In this document: in pieces, positions 23,301-45,310 of the stretch
How the letters are laid out: each line of letters begins with the position of its first letter
Position numbering within the stretch: the stretch's first letter is position 1
From: Turnera subulata
Taxonomy: Eukaryota > Streptophyta > Magnoliopsida > Malpighiales > Passifloraceae
Length of the DNA stretch: 64,000 bases
Direction: 5' to 3'
Assembly: GCA_028386065.3 (NCBI GenBank)
Contig: JAKUCV010004766.1
Location: 1,905 to 65,904, forward strand
The notes under the pieces: generated by a model
What the model saw: the letters and a program-made list of their open reading frames with translations, nothing else
Database searches by the model: none
What the model was told of the DNA's origin: nothing
Made by a program: the position numbers and the translations under genes

Positions 23301-23732
23301 AGATATCCTTTATATATATATACATATGAAAAGAAGTTACGAATAGCTAATTTTTTTTTTTATGATTTTTATACGAAATTAAAAAAAAACTAAATATAAA
23401 TTGTCTATTATATCTAAACACACTTCCATGTATGCTTATGGTTTAAAAGTGTAGTTCTTTATTTGATTTTGACATGGAAATTGCCTCTTCACGTGTCACC
23501 CCAATCGAGGCCTAGAATAACATACAAAGTAAACTAAACTGAGCTGGGGACACCTAAGGTTTGTGACTCCGGGATACTCTGATGCTCAAGTTAGTAATGT
23601 ATTCGCCTGAATATGAATTATGCAATAGAAAGAGAGTAATTAGATATCACCCAGTAAGGAATCCATGGGAAGAATGTCTCGTCCAAGATATATCTTGTAT
23701 TGTGGAATACTAGCTAGGAAGGACGGAAAAGA
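23301..23732. other. Intergenic AT-rich spacer
   Basis: No gene, RNA or clear repeat supported between the copia element and the SINE-like unit. Confidence 0.5.
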
Positions 23733-24005
23733 CAGTTTTTTTTTTTTTTGATGTGGACTAATTACTAACTGCAATTTCGTAAGAATGTGGTGGATACCTA
23801 ACGTAACTGTTGTTGGTGCGAACTGCATAAGTTTTAGACAGTGCCATGACATGGCACTGACCAACGAACAGTTGGCATGTACGAAAGAATAACCATTATT
23901 TGACATTCACTCATTTGATGTTAGCATCCAAGATTAACACAACATATTTGCTCCAAGGCGGGATTAAACCTAGTCACCGAATGTATGATGCACTACGCCC
24001 ATGAA
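23733..24005 (-). mobile_element. Possible tRNA-derived SINE
   Basis: On the minus strand, gggcgtagtgca resembles an A box and gactaggtttaatccc, about 30 bases on, resembles a B box. The unit ends about 270 bp later in an A-run of about 14 (a T-run on the + strand). I found no convincing target duplication, so this is tentative. Confidence 0.35.
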
Positions 24006-24096
24006 ACTAATTCAATTTGAAATTTGATGATAAGGAATGACCATCAATTGACGGGATATAATGAGTTTCAATTACAAACACTAAAAAACCTCCAAT

Positions 24097-27000
24097 CTAT
24101 CGGTTAGTTCTCCTTTCACTATTCAACGCAAATCCTATAGAATTATGCATGTGCTCTTGCAAGAACGATGACAACTCCCTGTTATTTCTAGTCTTCAAAT
24201 ACGAGTAAGCCTTTGCAACATACTCAGACTCTCGACCAAACATATGGGAGGCACATGCTGCCTTGTAAGTTATTAGCTCCTCCTCACCTGTTTGAAATAA
24301 CAATCATGGAAAGAGATGTCAAACAAGTGCTCTGCAGAACTTGCAACTTCGATGGAAAACTTCTCATGCATATCCATTAATATAAATTATGCACTAGTTG
24401 AGGACCCAGTAACTTTCCTACCCCAGATTTCAAATGCAAAAAGAATCATACATCACAGTCTGCAAACATAACAAGTGATCACCTAGTATCATATCATGCC
24501 CACTGTGCACAATTCTGTAACTGCTCACAAACACGCTTCAAGCAATGAAAACAAGAAGTGTGATACTCATGCCGCATAAAAATACCAAGGGAACAGCAAA
24601 TTAAATGCAAGGTACCTGCAGCTATTTCTGAAGCAAGAATGCTCATGTTGAAGTAGCGCCTCAACCACCATTTGCAGCGAAACTGCCAAGCCCGTCCAGA
24701 TTTTCCATGTACAAAGAATTTAGGAATTCTATTGTAATGAGCAGAAAGGTATTGCTTTCCCGCACCTTCACTCCCCTTCATAAATACAGACATCCGATCC
24801 TCTTCATACAGAAAGACTTTAAGAAAACACAAAGCAAACTCTCTCCATGTATTATATCCTGGAAAGATCGCATCTAAATGCAAAGCTATCATTTCCAGAA
24901 GAGACTCAGCACCATATTCCCCTGAAGAGCATCATAAAATAGAAATGTTAGAGAACAATAGGAAACAAAATTGTTCCCAGGGCACATCAGCGTGCATACA
25001 CGGCAAATGCTCAAGACTATAAGTGGAAGACAGATAATCATTATACCCCAACCCAGTCGGCTGGGCCTAACAGTTATTTCAATGACCCATACATCAAACT
25101 AGAATGCATTTGTCATTCAATCATGTAGGAGAATCAGAAACCCCACCAAAAAATCCCAATGAACCCAGAGAAGCCTGACAGACTTATCTACATGAAACTT
25201 ACCTCTTGAACCAGTACAGGTCAACTAATACAATGGTTATACACTAGCAATCAATGAAAAATATTTTCCAGTGAGAATACTGTATCTCCATGGTACTACT
25301 GATCAAGCATTCTGAGAGTGAATGCTACAATCTCCAAAGACCTATACTTGATATAATCTTATTTTGACAAATAATGGATTATCAAAAACTAAAACCCAGA
25401 AACATGTTTGGGAAGGAATGGCATTGAATTAGATACAAAACCAAGTGAGACAAGCAAAAATTGCACTAATCGCATCTGCAGTTCTCTTTGTTTAATACTT
25501 GCAAAAGAACATGTACTAACATGTTTTTGTGAAAGAAAAGACTTGGAATTATATGATTCAAACTACTTGGATAATGTAGAAAGCAAATCACATTTGTTGT
25601 CCTTTCTTCATTACACATCATGCGTAGAAATATGATCTCAACAATCATAGAAAAGAATAACACACATATCAAACAATGGATGGAGGGAGAAAACATAATA
25701 CATGTATATGATGAGTTATACACTTAATTTGTGAAATAGATAAATAGAGACAACAATCTATTTGTCTTGGAATTTCTAATCATGTATTTTAGACTACATA
25801 CCATTTCTATGGAAGCTCAACAGCTTTTCTAGTATCTCCGTACTTGTAGGATCACTCTTCAAGGCTTCCTCAAAACAGGATGATAGCAAGATAATATTAC
25901 TAGGAACAGCATGCTCCAAGAGTTTAGCCCTCAATCTGCAAAATGTATGTTTGCTGACCTAAATTAATACTTTTTCCATATTGAAAGTTATCAATGAGAT
26001 ATTTACTGTAGTTTTTGAATAATTCAGATGATATATTACTAATCTCAACACTTCATATCCTAATTTGGCAAGTATATTAATCCATTAAATATCAATACAA
26101 GTAAACAATTCAATTACAGAAGAATGCGATCTTCTCAGAGACTTGAGCGAAGCAACCAAGCCAAACATCAAACCACGAGGTGAATCACTAAAACTGCCGA
26201 TATGACAAACATTAAGAATTTTTAAAAAGAAGACATCTGCGCATAAGAGTGGGATAGAAACAGGAGACTAGTGCCGGGTGACGCCGTAATCTAACATGCA
26301 ATTTTGAAAGGGTAACCCAGTTAAACATGCTGACAAACATCATTTGAGAAAAAAAAAATTATCAAGCAATTAATTCTTATAAAAAAAAGACCGGAAGAGA
26401 ATTATCATAATTTATAAAATGAGAAACTAAGTACTCTCACTGTGAGAAAGGAATGCTTAAGTGAAGATAATAAAACCATGAGGCAATGCCGTTGTATACA
26501 AACATCATGATGAATCACTTACAAGAGACTTTCTGTCCTTTTGTTCGTTGGATTGTTTTTCAAATATAAAAGTGTATGGATACCCAGAAAAGAATATAAG
26601 TATCAATTCAGGAGACCATCTAGCTTGGTGTATGTGTATGGAAATAAGCAACTTTATATGACTGATGAATATCTTCCATACCAACAACTTGACTTTCTCA
26701 TCCTTGGTAATTTTAGTACTTAGGCAATATATACGACCATAAATAATTGCTAAAGGAACATTAGAAAACATTTTTCCCCTTACTGTACTCAAGTCAATCA
26801 ACTAAACCTCAGACAAGTGCAGGAAATCATCCCCTTCTCATCCAATTCTACCTCCCTCAGACAATAAAAGAGAACTATGCAATTAAGTCAATACCTGATG
26901 GGAAGCATCGTACTTCGATTGGCACAACAATTCTCAAGTTCATCTAGGGCCTCTTTACTTTTGCATCCAATCAACAGCAGCTGCCATAAAATGGGATTTC

Positions 27001-30000
27001 AATCATTTGTGGAAACATATTGATGAAAAGAAAACAGGTGATGAAACTGACAGAATAAAGCAATTCACTGAATAAATAAAAATAAATGGAGGAATTGTGA
27101 GCCACAATGGCAATCATCCCGCCAAGTTACATTGTTTACTAGCCTCCACCTCTTTGCAGATATTTATAGTAGACATCTAATATTGCTGAACAATATACTT
27201 GGTCTTGGTTTCCACAACCCAATACCAATCAGACTCATGACATGGAAACAAAAATTTTCATACAGTTAACAAAAAGTATGCAGAAACAAGCCAGATGTCT
27301 TCTTGGTTATCTAGTCAGAGAAAGAAGGATAGAATATTGTACTTAAAAGTTTGCATTACCTGTATCAAAGGAAGCAACGCTTCCAACATAGTCGGTTTTG
27401 CATTAACAGCTTGTCGCAAATATTTCACCGCATTCTTGTACTCTTCATCATGATCAGTTAATACCTCGAATTCCCAATCCTTCACTTCCAAGGGCAGCAA
27501 AAACATATCTGATCTCTCTTTGGCACAACAGAAAGGCGGATCAGTATTAGTACTATCAAAACCAGGCAAATAATGGATCCAAGCACTCATACATCCAGGC
27601 AACAGTAACGAGGAACTATAAACTAAGGAATTCCTGAATGATCCTAATGGCAAAGAAATCCTTTCAATTACTGATTAATGCAACAGTGTGTAATCACGTG
27701 TAACAATAAATTATAATCAACACTGGGTGTAATAATTCAGATTTTAGTGTAAACCATACACAAAAGAATTCAGATCACATTCTTAACAGTAAGGGATGAG
27801 TTTTAGAATTCTGTCAAGGGTGAACAACTGCAACACGGGAGAAACTAAAAGAGTGTTTTTGACTGCAAATAAATATGGAAAAATAAGGACATGGAGAAAT
27901 AAGAACTCATTTTCTACATCCAACAGCTCTTTCAAGGGAGTTACACAAGAAAAGGGTGAAAAAGTGAAGGGCCAACAAGTTTTGATGCAATGAAGATTGG
28001 CATTGATATCTTCACACCAGAAGGAAAAAACATAAACACCATACCGTCACACCCATAACCAATTCATCCTCCCTTTTAACACTTCCACATCATTCCACTC
28101 GGGACATGGGTGGCATGACCATTTGAATTATTTAGGATATTTACAGATTTTCAAAGGGTACTCTTAAGGGTCGCAACTTCAATCTAATATACAAAAATAA
28201 AATAAAATAAAATAAGATAAAAGTTGTTCCCACATAACACCTAACGCCTAGCTGTTAATTAGGCAATAATCACATCACAATACTAAATCAGATTCAACTA
28301 ACAACCCTCCTCTTGAATCACCAAAAAACAGAAGTCCTTGTAATTAGATACAATACCTAAGGGTCATTTAAGAAGCACAACTTAAAACCATAAGCATACA
28401 CCCAAATATCAAATATAACAGTATAACAGAGAATGACAGTGAGAGGTTTTGTTTCTTCAAGCGATTATTGGATTTCTTAAACCAATCATATCTCTAGGTA
28501 ATGTAAAGCAAGGGTGCAGATCAAGGCGTAGGATATTTGATATACTAGGCATTCCGCAGACGGCTGGTTCATAATGTTTCAAGTTCAGCAGGACTAGGTG
28601 AAAACAGGTTTATGAATCTCCAGAAAACATCAAAAGCAATTATGTACACACAGTTACAAGGAGGCCACCTGTTTTTTCATCCATTATTCTGTCTTATTCC
28701 TACAAAGATCGCAGATTTCAATAGCCTACCGCCAGGTTTCTTCAAATATTTCACTGGGTATCACACCTACTATCCACTTAGTAGCCGTTCAATACGCATA
28801 AACAACAAATCATATGGCAGCCACCACAAAACAGCAATGGAAACTCAATGTTGAAATATTCTTCATGAAAGCTAAAGTCCACCTAAACACATCAAGATAT
28901 AACTATCGATGCAATGAGATTCAGAACTCACGGAAGGAAGACATATAGATGGTGGAATTATCACCACCATTATTATCCTCAGAGGCTTCATTTTCAGCAG
29001 AATTCCTGTAAAAGCCTTGGGGTTGGGTAGCATCAGCCTTCACAGGCCCACCTTCACCACAACAATCAGCATTGCGTTCCACAGGTAGTTGTTTATCATT
29101 CCCGACCGAGGTAGATGAATCATGTTGAAAGGAAGGATTGGGCTCTTCATTAAAAATTGCATTACGCCCCTCTGGGTATCCATATTCATTGCTAAAGCAC
29201 GTAGAAGACATATGTGATCGTGAAGGGCTAGCTGTAATGTCTGAATCTGTGGAGTTGTGAGTTCCTTCAGAATCTTTCACCCGCATATGATCAGGTAAGC
29301 CAGAGTACCACAGGTGATAAAACATCAATCCCATGATCAAGTTAAACAATGGATGGTACTCAAATTCATGTTCTTGCATCAGGCTGACAAAAGAAAAAGA
29401 GAAAAATCATTTAGCAAGACGAAACATTATGGTTTTTAAAACTAGTTTATCATCCACAAAAGGAAAATGCACTAATGACATGACCAACAACATAATGGTT
29501 AGAATGTTGCCCACTATCAGGTAAAAAGTCATACTAAAAAATTGTGTTTAAAGAAAAAACACATAATAAAAACCTTCAAACACAAATGGCGTTTTATTCT
29601 TTAGCTGAAATAAATACAAATCGCATGTTTTACGTCACTTGATGTCATCTTCAAGAGATGTTTTCATCGAGATATCACACAATCAATCTATCATGGCATA
29701 ATTGTGGATCCCCATTCCAATCTAACCAACAAACTGTAACCCTCGAGGAAGAAAAAAGTGAGGTAGCTGTACCTTCTAACATTATGACGTTCAGCCTCCA
29801 CATTCCCATGCACAAGTTGGAAAAGGATGGCCTCCAAACGAACAAGAAAACTATCCTGAACGAAGAAACAATAATGACGCAATGCAGTCATTGATCAAAA
29901 CCAAACCGCTAAAACAAGGAAATGCCAGCATTTTGCAACACTTCAATAAGACAAAGCGAGAGAGAAGGAGAGAGTTGTCTAACCATACCTCTCTTGTGTG

Positions 30001-30674
30001 CCTCTTCCTTTTATTGGATAAGTTAATTCCAGCTCGGATCATCCAAGCACTGTACAACCTCTCCATATCTAGGTCTTTCCTCGAGCTGAAGTGATCACCA
30101 TCTACATGCCTAACAAATTCTAACGAAGCCTAAAACAAGAAAACAAAAAGAGAAGAAAAAGTTTATCATTCCTTATACCCAATTACATAATAAATCACAG
30201 ATGCTGCCAATGAAGAAATCGGAACGAGCTATCACACAGAATTCGTACCGTATACTTGAACCGGTTCACGTCCGGGGAGGAGTCCTTGCGCGTGCCTTTC
30301 AGCAGAACAGCGAGCACGCCGGCGGCTTCGGTCCAGTCGTGTCGGCTCGCCAAACGCCGCAGGAGATTGAGGAGCCGTGCACGACTCTCCTGCCGCAATG
30401 AGCTCAACGCAGGGTGTCCGAGCAGGTACGACGGCTTCGTCAGGGCCAGCATGATCCTCTTGTAAGAAGCTTCGAGAGACGTTAGGGGACAAGTATCGTC
30501 GGCGTCCTCCGCCCCCGTCGTGGTCAATCTCCTCCTTCGTTTGCTTGGCCTCTTCCTGCCACCGTCGTCGTCATCTTCATGCACCTCCATCTCCTCATCA
30601 CGTGCGACGCCGGCGCCTTCAGGCATCCCCATCCCCTCCTGATGTCCGCCGGCGGCATCTTCAGGCACCGCCAT
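24097..30674 (-). CDS. TAF1A-like RNA polymerase I initiation factor subunit
   Basis: Nine exons on the minus strand join in frame to 709 aa: 30674-30249, 30129-29989, 29855-29773, 29383-28932, 27670-27360, 26980-26895, 25935-25802, 24921-24616, 24287-24097; all are GT-AG. Residues ~30-50 are acidic then strongly basic (EDDDDGGRKRPSKRRRR), a likely nuclear/nucleolar signal. The C-terminal half (LLEMIALHLDA, NTWREFALCFLKV, EEDRMSVF, CKWWLRRYF, ELITYKAACASHMFG) matches what I recall of the plant 'TAF RNA polymerase I subunit A' family. In animals TAF1A is part of SL1, the promoter-selectivity factor for rRNA genes; the plant role is inferred. Exon 4 is a Ser/Asn/Glu-rich, probably disordered insert. 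Exon 5 was started at 27670 because the alternative acceptor at 27660 gives a stop. Confidence 0.75.
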
Positions 30675-38888
<8,214 letters not shown>

Positions 38889-39671
38889 ATTCCAATCATT
38901 GACATTGTGGGTGGGTGATCACAGCACTAAGTGTCGACAATTTGGCAAGTTAGAACTGTTCAAGGGGAGGATTAGCAAGGAAAGAGAGTTACTGTTGCTT
39001 GAAATGTTTCTGAATTATCTCCTGGTGATCTGTGGGAAGGGAATGCATATATGCCAGTTTTGGTTGACCCGTATTTTCGTAACCTACAGATGCTGGAACT
39101 TGGAATATGGAGGAGGGCATTTTCTATTCTGGTTATATCATATTGGGCACGGATGCCACCATTTTATTCTCTGTTTTGAAGCCCTGTAGACCAGTTAAAG
39201 AACTTAATCTGGTCATCTGTAGTTCTGTAATGTACGATGTACTTCAAAGAGAAATTGTCACCAAAAAAGTTTCACCTCCTGGTTGCAGGTCAACAAAGGT
39301 TCTGTTCCCATATCTGCAAATTTATTCCCGTCGCTTCCTATGGTCCAGGTTTCTGTGACGTGCATTTTCTTTTTTTTTTTTTTGATTGCAAAGGGTTTAA
39401 TACTAGCAGAAAATCATAGAGTTGGCCTCCCTGTGCGTAATATCTGCGCATGATGTGCCATAAAATTGGGCGATTGAAAGCCCTACGGCATAGTTTGGTT
39501 TAATTGGATGTTTTGCCCCGGTGCGCAACTAAGTGTTGTATTTGTAGGTAGTTCAATGCCACCCACATATGGTAGTATTTGTATTGAGTAGGTACTTATC
39601 AAAGAAAAAATTATTGGTATATAAATTTTTTTAATATTAACCTTATCCCTTTATCAACAAATTTATGTTCA
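38889..39671 (+). other. CDC5 3' flank
   Basis: Probably the 3' untranslated region for a few hundred bases, then spacer. A T-run at 39370-39384 followed by ttgattgcaaaggg could be an inverted SINE-type tail, but no duplication was found. Confidence 0.45.
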
Positions 39672-39689
39672 TGATAACCGATTTTATTC

Positions 39690-40253
39690 TCCCCCTCCCT
39701 CAGAGAAAACCCGGGGCTGCTGCCGACTTTCTTTCCAACAGTGAACCCCCCACCAAAATTCTTTTCAAGTAGTTTTTTTCCTATTCCGTTTTAGTTGTGT
39801 TGGTTTATTCCCACTCTTTGTGGGTTTGTTTCTCTCTGTTATGAGTTTTTCCTACCTGTTTTTTTGGTGTTTCAAATAAAATTATAGGAGCCAAAAGCTA
39901 TGGAAGAAGATTCAACTTGTAGAATTGTTCTTTATCTACAGCAGAAATTTACCAACAAAGAGATATTTCACCCCACAGCTATGCCTCACCTTAGCCTGTT
40001 AGTTTGGTGGTTGTTGCACGGATCATACAGGACATGATGCTCGGGAAAGTAGTGTGCTTTTGTAAATCCTCTATTGAAGGATATGGATCTCGTTGTGTAT
40101 CTCTGTGTAATAGAATGAGAAGAATTCTTATGTTAGATTTTTCTTATGCTTTTGTTAGAATAGATCTTCACCTATGTATTCTTAGATCTGTTTATACGGA
40201 TGAAGGATGCTTTTTTTCTAAAAAAAATAAGATGCTCCTTTTCTCAAAAAAAA
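39690..40253 (+). mobile_element. Poly(A) retroposon with perfect 18-bp TSD
   Basis: The 18-mer atgataaccgattttatt occurs at 39672-39689 and 40254-40271. The sequence between starts ctccccctccctcag and ends in two A-rich runs (ctaaaaaaaataag and ctcaaaaaaaaa). Long target duplication plus 3' poly(A) means LINE-machinery retroposition. No coding sequence is recognisable. It may be an internally deleted LINE or a reverse-transcribed noncoding RNA. Confidence 0.8.
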
Positions 40254-40271
40254 ATGATAACCGATTTTATT

Positions 40272-41287
40272 TAGTAAGTTGTGGCATTATCAAACCTAAG
40301 ATCGAATGAAAGACCAAAAAGAAAACAGAACACATTGTATCAAACAGTACAATAAATTAATATAATTATCTACGATCAACCGATAAATATTCTTATAATA
40401 TCTATATAGTGCTTTGTTTTTAGACGAGAGAACGCGTTACGTCCGACTTTTTTGTCTTTTTTCTTCACCGTAGGATGATTTCTTCCCTCATGGAGGCAAC
40501 AAAGTACTAACAAGTATATGATCATCTTGAATCTATATATAATCATTGTAAGAGGGTTGGAACAAGCTTTAGTATCATCAATATAACCCTAGGGTCATAC
40601 CATCATTGCAACCCATTGACTTGTAATAAAATAGAGACACTCACCCGTCATAATCAGTGCATAACGAGGGTCGAATCCAAATTAGTATGGGCAAGGTTCC
40701 TGATATTGTTTGGGAAAAAAAGTGCACTTGAGCACGCCACAAATTTGGTGCCTATTGTTAGGCTTGTGGTATTGTTTATATATAGAACCACCACTACTGG
40801 AAGAAGTGTTGGAGGTCAATAGTAATCGATCAAATGGATCACTCTATTTATAACCATTTGAACAATATATAGGTAGGGTTATATTGCACTATGTATACTA
40901 ACATCAAAGTTACTGTAAGATATAATCTCACAAGATGAAGTTAATTATACTAGAGTTAGATAACATACAAGATTAATGTTAGTTACACCATTATATCAAT
41001 CTCATATAATACTTATGATAAGTCTTAATAGGGTTTTAAGTTAATTAATTAAGCTAGAGGATATAATTATGAAAAGGATACATATGCTTGGTTAATGGCT
41101 ATGACCTATGTACATTTGCTCTCCAAAGAAAATTTAGTTGAGTTTTAAAATTTGGTTATTGAAAAAAAATAGTGTTAGGAGAAGTTTATCATTTACTAAG
41201 CCGACCTAATTCGAACTAGATTAGAAAAGACCCGATGAATGAACTTTTAGATATCAGTTATTACACCAGCAAAAATAAAACGAAATC
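40272..41287. other. Intergenic AT-rich spacer
   Basis: No gene or repeat that I can support between the retroposon and copia element 2. Confidence 0.5.
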
Positions 41288-41620
41288 TGTTATAAATTAA
41301 AGATAGTAAGTAGCTTGATGTTGGACTTGAAAGATAATAATAATATGCGATTTTGAAAGAGAATACTTTTGAGAAGAAATGATCAGAGAAAATGATAATA
41401 GAATAAAAGGAGAAATATATAAAAGAGAGGAGAGGATATCTTTATATCGTTTCTCTAATGATAAGATCATCTAACTCCTTACATCATGCGCTATTTATAG
41501 GCATATGGTGTTCTGAATACTAAAGAGTTAGGAATTCCTACATTTAATTAGGAATCCTAACATACATCCGTTTGGAGTTAATTGATTGCATAACATACAA
41601 TGATTTATTTTTACGTAACA
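41288..41620 (-). repeat. 3' LTR of copia element 2
   Basis: 333 bp. Collinear with 52066-52403, with scattered substitutions and a small indel in an ataata tract. Confidence 0.9.
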
Positions 41621-41757
41621 CTCCTCCTTGAATGTCATTGTATTATAGGTAGAATATGCTTAGGAAAAACTGCCTCGTTAAAAACCTTACCAAGAAAAAC
41701 TCAGTGGGATAAAAACTTGGTGAAGAAAAAAAAGTGCAGTGCATATTCTACTCCCCT

Positions 41758-42148
41758 TCATTTTGGCCTCCCTTGATATCGAAGTCGCCGCATGCCAAAC
41801 TTCTTGATTAACTTTTCAAAAGTTGAAGTGGGAAGTGATTTAGTAAATAAGTCTGCCAGGTTGTCACTTGAACGAATCTGTTGAACACTAACATCACCAT
41901 TCTTTTGAAAGTCGTGAGTGAAAAAGAACTTAGGTGATATATGCTTCGTCCGATCGCCTTTGATATATCCTTCCCTCAATTGGGCAATGCAGGCTGCATT
42001 ATCTTCATAGATCATTGTTTGAATGTCTCTCTCACTGTTTAATCCACATGAATCTCCAATATGCTGAGTCATCGATTCTTAGCCAAACACATTCTCGACT
42101 TGTTTCATGTATAGCCACAATTTCTGCATTATTTGAGGAGGTGGCAAC
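41758..42148 (-). pseudogene. copia RNase H fragment, right of the split
   Basis: Minus-strand blocks VATSSNNAEIVAIHETSREC and (after a frame change) MIYEDNAACIAQLREGYIKG, KHISPKFFFTHDFQKNGD, RSSDNLADLFTKSLPTSTFE. The upstream residues WRSTK-SI lie across the inserted element at 51686-51715, where the codon after WRSTK is a stop, so the copy was already dead or died since. Confidence 0.85.
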
Positions 42149-42865
42149 GATACTGAGACGCCCCGACCCGTATTTACCGTACACAGTAAACACGTGCCGG
42201 AACTATGACAACCCAACCCAATAAAGCCCAACAAACAGTGTGTAAAACAATAAATTGGCCAACGGCCCAATAACAAAATTGAAAACCGGCCCTTCGGCCC
42301 AACATGGTACTCGTCACCTGAACCCCAGGGACATCAACAACAACAACCATCCGGCCCAATGGCCCAATTACAACATGTGCACAGCAGAAAACTCAACAAT
42401 ATGCACAGCAGAAGACTTATGACTCACATGATAACGTATGCAAGCCCAATGCAGCTAATGGATCCGAGTCCTGTCCGAGGGTACGCATCAGCTTGCCCGA
42501 TACGTTCCTGCACTACCAACAACTCATCCTACGGGATGAAACCCCGCAGGCGAGGGGTGAGTCCGAAACGCTCACCGACGAAAGATAAACAGTGATATAT
42601 TCAACCGCAATACTTTCGGAGTAATGCAACCATCAAATCAGATGAATCTATCACAAACAACATAACAGTGGATTACAACTCAAACAACACAATAGAGGTA
42701 ACCAACACAAACAACATGGCGGAGGAATCTACTAAATCATATCAAGCCAAGACTCAAAGAATACTTATTAATTTTTATTACCAATTTTATCTTCCGGGCC
42801 CCGTCACTGGACAAGCTAGGGTCGTACCTGGTTATTAACTAATTCTGGATGCCAGGCCCCACCAC

Positions 42866-42974
42866 AATCCGGGATCAACATCCCCATATCTCAAATCCGG
42901 GATCAACATCCCAATATCTCAAATCCGGGATCAACATCCCAATATCACAAATCCGGGGTCAACACCCCAACCAA
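42866..42974 (-). repeat. 28-bp hairpin repeats in the 3' LTR (3 full + 1 partial)
   Basis: Unit aatccgggatcaacatccca plus eight more bases. Each contains the stem GGGAT-caac-ATCCC; the last unit has a compensated variant (ggggtcaacacccc). Confidence 0.85.
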
Positions 42975-44629
42975 CAAACCCTCTGGCCATGACACCACAG
43001 AACTAATCTCTAACCATCTAGTCGTACCACTACTTTCCAGGTGACAAATATATCATCTCAGATACAGTCCAATTCCATTACTCTTTCATCAGTTATCCAA
43101 TTTCCAATTTCCTCAGATTAATCCAAATCTCACTCAATCAACAATCTCATATCAACAATCTTTCACATCAAACAGTTCAACAATATTTCCAACACAACAT
43201 ACACAGGACTAACACGTTTCTACAACAGCATCAACAATTCCATAGCAATCAAGTAACAGTCAACAATCATTCCAGCAGATCAAACAAACAATAAAAGTAC
43301 ACAAACAACAAAAAGACACACACAGCATTACGGGCACATATCAAGGTTTATCCATCCTCACCTGATGTGTCTCTGAAACTGCTATCCGGTCAAATCCCGA
43401 TACCCTATATGTACATATAGGAATACAATAATCACTTATAATGCACAACAAAATGATTATGCATGATACCGGTTTAGAAATTGTTACACGGCTTGTCTTA
43501 TACCAAGTCTAATTCTTATTATTTCCATGTTTTTCTTTAATATGAGATTAGCCTCTTTAATCGATATACCAATCATACTCGATCTTTAAGTTGAAACCCG
43601 AAACCGAGCTCCAAGCCGATATCCCGGCCCTTTAGCCCTTTGTCGATAAGGAAAAACATAAACATATTAAAATACATGTATATATACGTATATTTATACA
43701 TAAATCGATACTAGATTAAACGTATATCTAGTGTGACCATACTTATGCATATATAGTAGATAATTCCTACTTAACCATATATGTGTTCATGTGATAAATC
43801 AAGTTGTAACTTCATTATTTAGCTAAACATAAATTTAATAGGACATATATATATAGTCATTTATACATATGTGTTTATAACTCATAAATAATCATATTTA
43901 TATATTTTTTTTAAGTTTACATTTGACAACTAAATCAAGTAAATAAGTATAATTGGGCCTTTAATTATCAACAGTCCAAGTATAAATTAAATAAACCGGA
44001 ATACTATAGGTCTTTCTAATAGTCCAACAAAGATTAAAATTATAAATCGAATTACAAAACATAAATGGAATTAAGGGTTAATATTTGATTAATTAAATTA
44101 AATTTTTATTTTAATTAAAACAATTAAGAGTCCGGGCTCATTAACGTTGTTCAGGTTTCGTTATTAGAGTTCGGGGTCCGTTGGTAATGCATATATGTCA
44201 CGGTAATATGGGCCTCCGCACGTTCGGCCCGTTTTCGAGTCCGTGTGCAAACCGAGCCCAAACCCGCGCCAAGGTATAAATCGAGTCCAAGGAATTACCC
44301 AAAAATCTGGTTCCGGGCTCGCCGGAAAAATCCCGAGGCTTCGCCGGAATAAACCCGAGACTGTCGGATCCGTGCCGAATTCCGGCAACCACTGTTCACG
44401 CGGTCAGCTCCTCCACTGTTACTGTTCACAGAATACCCAAAGTTGTCAACAACCGCTCATCAAACCCACTGCCACCACCGGAAGTGTCATCAATTCAACC
44501 ACCACAAACGACACCACTGTAACCGGCCAACACCACCACCATTCCCACGACAACCAACAACAACAACAACAACGGCAGAACACATACAACCAAACAAGAC
44601 CGATTAGCCCACACAACAAGAATCGGGTT

Positions 44630-45310
44630 CAGGAGAAGAATAAAAGAAGGAAAGAAAAGGAGCAAGGTTCGTTGTCATCCTTACCCACTCGTCCCTGCCA
44701 TCGGCGGTGAAGAGAGCAGGAGTGACGGCGGCGGCTGAGGCGACAGGCTGCGAACAGAGGAGAGGGGCGTGGTGGTGTCGCGACTCCGTCTGCTGGCGAA
44801 GACGATCCAAGGCGGCGGCGTCTTGGTGGCGAGAGGGGAAGCGGGTAAATCACGGGGGAGGGAAGGAAATCGGGCGACGACCAGAGAGAGAGGGGTGCAG
44901 GGAGGAGGCGTGTGTGCGGCAGAGGGTTGCAGGGAAGGGGAAGAGGGCTCGGTGGAGGAGGAGAAGCGGCGGCGGATCCAAGCGGCGTGGAGAGGATCGG
45001 CAGCAGGGGCGGTGGTCGCGGGTTGCAGGAGGAAGAAGGATGAAAAGGGAAGGAGAAAGGGGGTTTCCGGGCGAGGGGAGAAGGAAGAAGAGGAGGAAAA
45101 AGAGAGGGGAGAAAGGCGCAGAGGTGAGGGGAGAAATAATTGAGGGAGAGGGAGATGTGAGGGGAGGAAGAGGACAAAGAGAAAGAGGAGAAGAAATGGA
45201 AAAGAAAGGGGTAGGGTCGTCTGGTCACGGGGCTCGGCGGCTGGGTAGAAAGAAAGAAAAAAAAAAGAAAAAAAGAAAGGAGAAGGAAAAAGAAGGAGGA
45301 GAAGAGTGGC
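44630..45310 (+). repeat. Polypurine (GA-rich) block in the 3' LTR
   Basis: About 680 bp strongly biased to A and G on the + strand (C and T on the element's sense strand), repeated at 50664-51344. The bias is strand-wide rather than a simple microsatellite. It would be a CU-rich RNA segment in the element transcript. Confidence 0.75.

Noticed and set aside
27661..27669. Alternative acceptor for TAF1A-like exon 5 at aag/gatttc
   Set aside because: It gives a stop six codons later; the acceptor at 27671-27673 keeps the frame.
42866..43000. CRISPR-like array of 28-bp repeats
   Set aside because: Units are directly adjacent without spacers, lie in an LTR of a plant retroelement, and differ in copy number between LTRs: a plain minisatellite.
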